From Syntrophomonadaceae bacterium (GTDB taxonomy: Bacteria; Bacillota; Syntrophomonadia; Syntrophomonadales; Syntrophomonadaceae), in contig JAUNBV010000074.1 of NCBI GenBank assembly GCA_030526885.1, forward strand, positions 1 to 9,625: DNA of 9,625 nucleotides, given 5' to 3'. Below the pieces are notes generated by a model. The model had not been told where the DNA came from. It ran no database searches and saw only the letters and a program-made list of their open reading frames with translations. The first letter of the stretch is position 1. Each line of letters starts with the position of its first letter. Shown here piece after piece: positions 7,017-9,625 of the stretch. The position numbers and the translations under genes were made by a program.

Positions 7017-7487
7017 TTATTCTTGCCAGCCAATACCATCATCCTCTTCCTGCTGCAGAGCCCCATCGATCAGTTTTATCATTTCCAAGGCGCTGCGAAA
7101 ACGCTGCGTCTTTTTCTCATTGACCCACTGAATAGTGCCCTGCCAGGACGCGTTCTGGCGAAACTGGACATGGATAATGAAAGTAGCCTTTTCTCCCTGT
7201 TCATTACGATCATTCACGGCCATAAAATCATTCCCCTCATCTGCCGGTTCCGTCACCGGTCGCGTCCCCTTGAAACTACGGTATTCATGCGTAGTCTGCG
7301 GGAAATTGCTCCGGTCAAACCAATCATCTAAAAGATTAAACATCTCCATAATGCTGTTAAACAGCATAGGTTGTTCCAAAAAACTGGTATACAGCCTTCC
7401 CCTGGCATCGCGCGCCACGATATCGTCTACGCACACCAACACGCGGGAAGCCGCACTCTGTCCGTAAGTGCTTCGCTGTACTGCCAA
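7017..7487 (-). CDS. Conserved-looking protein of unknown function with internal duplication
   Basis: This 156-residue soluble protein has no signal peptide or membrane segment and was not recognised. It starts at TTG, with GGGAGAGG ending 6 nt upstream; no in-frame ATG is near. It appears to hold two copies of one small unit. Residues 30-57 (GRLYTSF...LLDDWF) align without gaps to residues 117-144 (GTIQWVN...LIDGAL), sharing Gly, Phe, Ser, Glu, Met, Leu and Asp at equivalent positions (7 identities in 28). Each copy is a beta stretch followed by a helix with F-x-S-x-x-E-M-x-x-L-x-D. The acidic linker between them (about 75-100) is probably disordered. It lies directly downstream of the BTAD regulator gene, across a gap with striking direct repeats, and ahead of the sortase. 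That suggests a regulatory or accessory role in the surface module. Confidence 0.82.
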   Translation of the reverse strand: MAVQRSTYGQSAASRVLVCVDDIVARDARGRLYTSFLEQPMLFNSIMEMFNLLDDWFDRSNFPQTTHEYRSFKGTRPVTEPADEGNDFMAVNDRNEQGEKATFIIHVQFRQNASWQGTIQWVNEKKTQRFRSALEMIKLIDGALQQEEDDGIGWQE

Positions 7488-7515
7488 ATTAGACCTCTCC
7501 CATCTACCTAAAATA

Positions 7516-7550
7516 ATTTTAGCCGTCCCCGGTCACACCGAGGTCACACC
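7516..7550 (-). promoter_or_regulatory. Candidate SARP/PhoB-type operator and promoter for the 156-residue protein gene
   Basis: GGTCACACC occurs twice, at 7531-7539 and 7542-7550, identical in 9 of 9 bases with an 11-bp period (GGTGTGACC on the coding strand). Nine bp downstream on the - strand lies TAAAAT (7521-7516), a plausible -10 that is part of the palindrome TAAAATTATTTTA. There is no -35 hexamer, as expected where an activator replaces it. The implied transcript would have a leader of about 20 nt with the GGGAGAGG ribosome binding site. The distal repeat overlaps the stop codon of the BTAD gene. The repeats are certain. Their function is inferred from the known 11-bp direct-repeat sites of OmpR/PhoB-type winged helices. 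Confidence 0.55.
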
Positions 7551-8758
7551 ACCGGGTCTATGGGCATAAATTTTGCATCAATCCTGATATTTTTTAGATT
7601 ACTGGACGCGGCGAATTGTTTTTTGATCCGTTTAAACACCACATCGCTGTTTTCAAACGTCAGCGTGGGCAGCATCATCACAAACTGCGTCGCGCTGAAA
7701 CGCGCATACACATCGCCGCGGCGCAGGCTGTTATGCATCGCGATATGTAGATTTTCCATCGCCCGTTCGCGAATATTGGAGGAGACCTCCTCCTTGCCCT
7801 GCTCATTGAGCGTCAGCAGGCCCACGAAAACCGACTGCCCGGTACGCATCACCGAACGCGCCTGGAGGTTATAAATATTTTTAAACACCTCGTAATCGCA
7901 ATAAAACGCGCCGCCGGCCTTTTCCTCCGCATCCTTCATATAATCCTTGACCGCAGCAATATCCGTCTCCACATTCTTAGTCTGCTTCGCGATATCCGAA
8001 TAAATAGCCCTGATTTCATCGGAAGGCTTAATGCCCAGCTCCTTATAATACAGGGAAGTCACATACTCATAATGGCTCAGCGCCGCGCTGTGCTTGCCCG
8101 ACTGCACCAGCGCCCGCATCTTCATCACATGCGCCCGGTCCTCAAAGGGGCCGATGATGATAGCCTGCGAGCACACCCGGTCCACCTCGTCAAAGCGTCC
8201 CAGCTCCATCAAAAAATTACACGCCTTATACACGCAATCAAAATAGATATTGCGGTAATAGGCGCTCATCGGCACCACCCATTCCTCATAAGCGTTATTG
8301 CTCAAAAAATCGCCCTTGTAATAATCGATGGCGCGCAGATAGCAATCCAGCGCCTCCTCATTGAAAGTCTCAAAGAGATTGGCCCGCCGGTACAGTTCCA
8401 GCATTTCCTCCGAATCCACGATGCAAGGTATATCATTATTCCAGGCATAATAGCCGTGGCGCGACACTATGTATTCCCTCTCCGGCGTGCGCCCCACCGC
8501 ACCCAGCATATTGCGCAGCCGGTATATCAGATTCTTCAGCGCACCGGCCAGATTGTCGATATCATTATCCCGCCATAGCACGTCATCCAGCTTTTCGAGC
8601 GTGATTTCATTAAAACGATTCACGATCATATACTCCAAGAGCAACCACAACTGCTTGGAACGCTGCTTGTCGTTAGAAAGCACATCCCCCTTATACTCCA
8701 TACTGAAACTGCCGAAGGTTTGTATCTTCAGCAATTCCGTACCATACTGCTCCGCCAT
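7544..8758 (-). CDS. BTAD (SARP-family) transcriptional regulator with degenerate GGDEF-like C-terminus
   Basis: This 404-residue cytoplasmic regulator has three parts. Residues ~9-106 are an OmpR/PhoB-type winged helix (LLKIQTFGSFSM, RSKQLWLLLEYMI, LWRDNDIDNLAGALKNLIYR, YIVSRHGYYAW). Residues ~112-258 are the bacterial transcriptional activation domain of helical TPR-like repeats (EEALDCYLRAIDYYKGDFL, VCSQAIIIGPFEDRAHVMKMRAL, YKELGIKPSDEIRAIY). Residues ~285-400 resemble a GGDEF fold: SLRRGDVYARFSATQFVMMLP matches the LRxGDxxaRyGGDEFxxlLP core, but SATQF (355-359) replaces GGDEF, so cyclase activity is not expected. The start has GGGAG/GAAGGGAG 9 nt upstream. A consensus promoter precedes the gene. 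Such regulators are frequent beside sortase and surface-protein genes in Clostridia. The likely targets are its neighbours. Confidence 0.93.
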   Translation of the reverse strand: MAEQYGTELLKIQTFGSFSMEYKGDVLSNDKQRSKQLWLLLEYMIVNRFNEITLEKLDDVLWRDNDIDNLAGALKNLIYRLRNMLGAVGRTPEREYIVSRHGYYAWNNDIPCIVDSEEMLELYRRANLFETFNEEALDCYLRAIDYYKGDFLSNNAYEEWVVPMSAYYRNIYFDCVYKACNFLMELGRFDEVDRVCSQAIIIGPFEDRAHVMKMRALVQSGKHSAALSHYEYVTSLYYKELGIKPSDEIRAIYSDIAKQTKNVETDIAAVKDYMKDAEEKAGGAFYCDYEVFKNIYNLQARSVMRTGQSVFVGLLTLNEQGKEEVSSNIRERAMENLHIAMHNSLRRGDVYARFSATQFVMMLPTLTFENSDVVFKRIKKQFAASSNLKNIRIDAKFMPIDPVV

Positions 8759-8812
8759 TACGCCCCACTCCCTTCAAGGGATACTTCGCCCATGGTATTA
8801 TTTTATTCCTTA

Positions 8813-8847
8813 TTGTGATTATAAGAAATCGGTCACAAGAATGTCAA
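8813..8847 (-). promoter_or_regulatory. Consensus sigma-A promoter of the BTAD regulator gene with overlapping operator-like repeats
   Basis: On the - strand, TTGACA (8847-8842) and TATAAT (8823-8818) are both perfect consensus hexamers, separated by 18 bp. Transcription should start near 8811, giving a leader of about 50 nt. Inside the spacer lies TGTGACC (8837-8831), the same heptamer found twice at 7531-7548, and its TGAC is exactly 11 bp from the TGAC of the -35 box. An inverted repeat, TTGTGA-N14-TCACAA (8813-8838), also brackets the -10. A factor bound here would cover the promoter, which suggests repression or self-control. Confidence 0.85.
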
Positions 8848-8871
8848 GCATTTATTAATTTGATTACTAAT

Positions 8872-8910
8872 AAAAAGCCCGCGCTGGAGTGGGGAGACTC
8901 CGGCGCGGGC
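8872..8910 (-). terminator. Strong intrinsic terminator of the surface-protein gene
   Basis: The arms GCCCGCGC-T-GGAGT (8877-8890) and ACTCC-G-GCGCGGGC (8897-8910) form a 14-bp stem with one G-U pair and a 6-nt loop. On the - strand it is followed by five T residues (A-run 8872-8876). It lies about 70 nt past the surface-protein stop and insulates the BTAD promoter, just downstream, from read-through. There is no T-run on the other side, so it acts in one direction only. Confidence 0.92.
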
Positions 8911-8957
8911 CATGAAGGAAGGGAGGGATATAATGATATCAAACACTCATTTCCGGT

Positions 8958-8976
8958 TTACGGGGTTACGGGGTTA
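8958..8976. repeat. Two tandem TTACGGGG units after the surface-protein gene
   Basis: TTACGGGG is repeated twice head to tail (8958-8973), with the start of a third copy (TTA). It lies 3 nt beyond the stop codon of the surface-protein gene, within the 3' untranslated region and before the terminator. No function is evident. The rest of 8911-8957 shows nothing recognisable. Confidence 0.6.
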
Positions 8977-8978
8977 AC

Positions 8979-9625
8979 TTAGATCGAATCCGCTTTGCGG
9001 TCTTTGCGTTTCAGCAGCAGCCCGGCCAGCATAGCCAGCATACCCAGTACCGCAAATCCGGTTTCGCTTCCTCCGCCGGTCGCAGCCAGCGGCACTTCAT
9101 CTTCCATTATCACTTCTTCTTCTTCTTCAACAATCACCGGTGCGGGGCCCAGAGCAACTTCTTCTTCCTCGATTTCTACCGACTCAGGCTCAGGCTCGGG
9201 GGCAGGCTCCGGATCAGGAATCGGAGTTACCGTAGGACCAGGCCTGTTGCCGCCGCCGCTGCTGCTGCTGTTACCATAGGCATTGGTGAATGTCACTGTA
9301 ATCGTGCCTTCTGCTTTTACCAGAGTTCCGGCTGCCGCAACCGTGTTGCCGCTGTTGCTCTGATTTCCGCCGCCAGCAGTCTGTTCAACGGAATACCCAT
9401 AATGCTGTGACAGTGGCAGACTCTCCAGCACGGTGCTGGTTCCCCGACCCATGGTTACTTCAAAGGTAAAGCCTATGATGTTGCCATCTTTGTCTTTCGC
9501 CGCAGTCAGATCCGGGTTCTCCGCCATAAAGGCTTCGTATTCTTCGCTGGTGAACTCTTTACACAGATCCAAATTACTATCCGCCGAGAAGCGGTTGAAT
9601 ACTTGCATCATCTTGCTTACGAATG
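8979..9625 (-). CDS. Cell-wall-anchored surface protein, C-terminal part with LAATG sorting signal (5' truncated by window edge)
   Basis: The reading frame is open to the window edge, so the ATG at 9611 is probably internal and the signal peptide and most adhesin domains lie outside. The visible ~215 residues begin with a beta-rich domain ending in GTITVTFTNAYG, typical of the last pilin- or Cna-like domain in clostridial surface proteins. A Gly/Ser patch and a Pro/Glu spacer follow (PDPEPAPEPEPES and several acidic clusters). The C-terminus is a classic wall-anchor: VPLAATGG (LAATG encoded at 9075-9089), a hydrophobic helix (FAVLGMLAMLAGLLL) and a basic tail (KRKDRKADSI). The motif fits LAXTG rather than LPXTG. 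It is the probable substrate of the sortase at 6138-6926. The overall protein type cannot be named without the missing part. Confidence 0.88.
   Translation of the reverse strand, partial: FVSKMMQVFNRFSADSNLDLCKEFTSEEYEAFMAENPDLTAAKDKDGNIIGFTFEVTMGRGTSTVLESLPLSQHYGYSVEQTAGGGNQSNSGNTVAAAGTLVKAEGTITVTFTNAYGNSSSSGGGNRPGPTVTPIPDPEPAPEPEPESVEIEEEEVALGPAPVIVEEEEEVIMEDEVPLAATGGGSETGFAVLGMLAMLAGLLLKRKDRKADSI
9113..9128. repeat. CTT trinucleotide run encoding poly-glutamate
   Basis: Five CTT units in a row encode a run of glutamates in the acidic spacer just before the LAATG sorting signal of the surface protein. Slippage here would change the number of Glu residues without breaking the frame. Confidence 0.7.
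9249..9270. repeat. GCC/GCT trinucleotide run encoding the Ser-Gly patch
   Basis: Three GCC units followed by four GCT units encode the Ser4-Gly3 patch at the junction between the last beta domain and the Pro/Glu spacer of the surface protein. It is a flexible hinge, and length variation would stay in frame. Confidence 0.65.

Noticed and set aside
8933..8977. 14-codon + strand frame preceded by AAGGAAGGGAGG
   Set aside because: The ribosome binding site is strong, but no + strand promoter was recognised and the frame covers the tandem TTACGGGG repeat in another gene's 3' region. It is probably chance.
8995..9279. Serine-rich + strand open frame opposite the surface protein
   Set aside because: It is the reverse complement of the Pro/Glu/Gly spacer, and poly-Ser arises from CTT/CTC repeats on the opposite strand.
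6138..9625. Possible mobile or phage-borne island
   Set aside because: No integrase, transposase, tRNA-end or flanking repeat was seen. The surface block could be a stable chromosomal locus.

Overview
The window looks like part of a chromosome from a GC-rich member of the Clostridia (Bacillota). The evidence is the dnaX-ybaB-recR order, strong AGGAGG-type ribosome binding sites with GTG and TTG starts, a small zinc-ribbon protein, and a sortase next to a wall-anchored protein and a BTAD (SARP-type) regulator. The genus cannot be told from the sequence alone. No tRNA, rRNA, CRISPR array, insertion sequence or integrase was found.

Region 1 (1-1853, + strand) is housekeeping DNA replication and repair: the 3' end of dnaX (clamp-loader tau subunit, cut by the window edge), a YbaB/EbfC nucleoid-associated protein and recR. 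The RecR is full length, but its normally conserved SPLDGIGP loop is replaced by unrelated residues.

Region 2 (1919-4142, + strand) holds an 87-residue zinc-ribbon protein and a 639-residue FAD-dependent oxidoreductase of the phytoene-desaturase type, whose N-terminus carries a four-helix membrane domain. An AT-rich gap (4143-4326) with a probable promoter follows.

Region 3 (4327-9625) looks like a cell-surface module. A 606-residue lipoprotein (+ strand: lipobox, N-terminal beta domain, propeller-like repeats, Pro/Glu/Ala tail) runs into a convergent block on the - strand and overlaps the sortase gene by 10 bp. In transcription order the - strand block is: the C-terminus of a wall-anchored surface protein with an LAATG sorting signal, a strong terminator, a BTAD regulator with a consensus promoter and a degenerate GGDEF-like C-terminus, a 156-residue protein of unknown function with an internal duplication, a probable terminator, and a class D/E-like sortase.

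The most interesting signal is regulatory. All three - strand intergenic gaps in the surface module contain two copies of TGAC (GTCA on the + strand) exactly 11 bp apart. The clearest is a perfect 9-bp direct repeat, GGTCACACC, just upstream of a -10-like element for the 156-residue protein gene. OmpR/PhoB-type winged helices, the fold at the N-terminus of SARP regulators, bind direct repeats of this period. This suggests that the BTAD protein, or a PhoP-like regulator, coordinates itself, the small protein and the sortase. This is inference and needs comparison across genomes.
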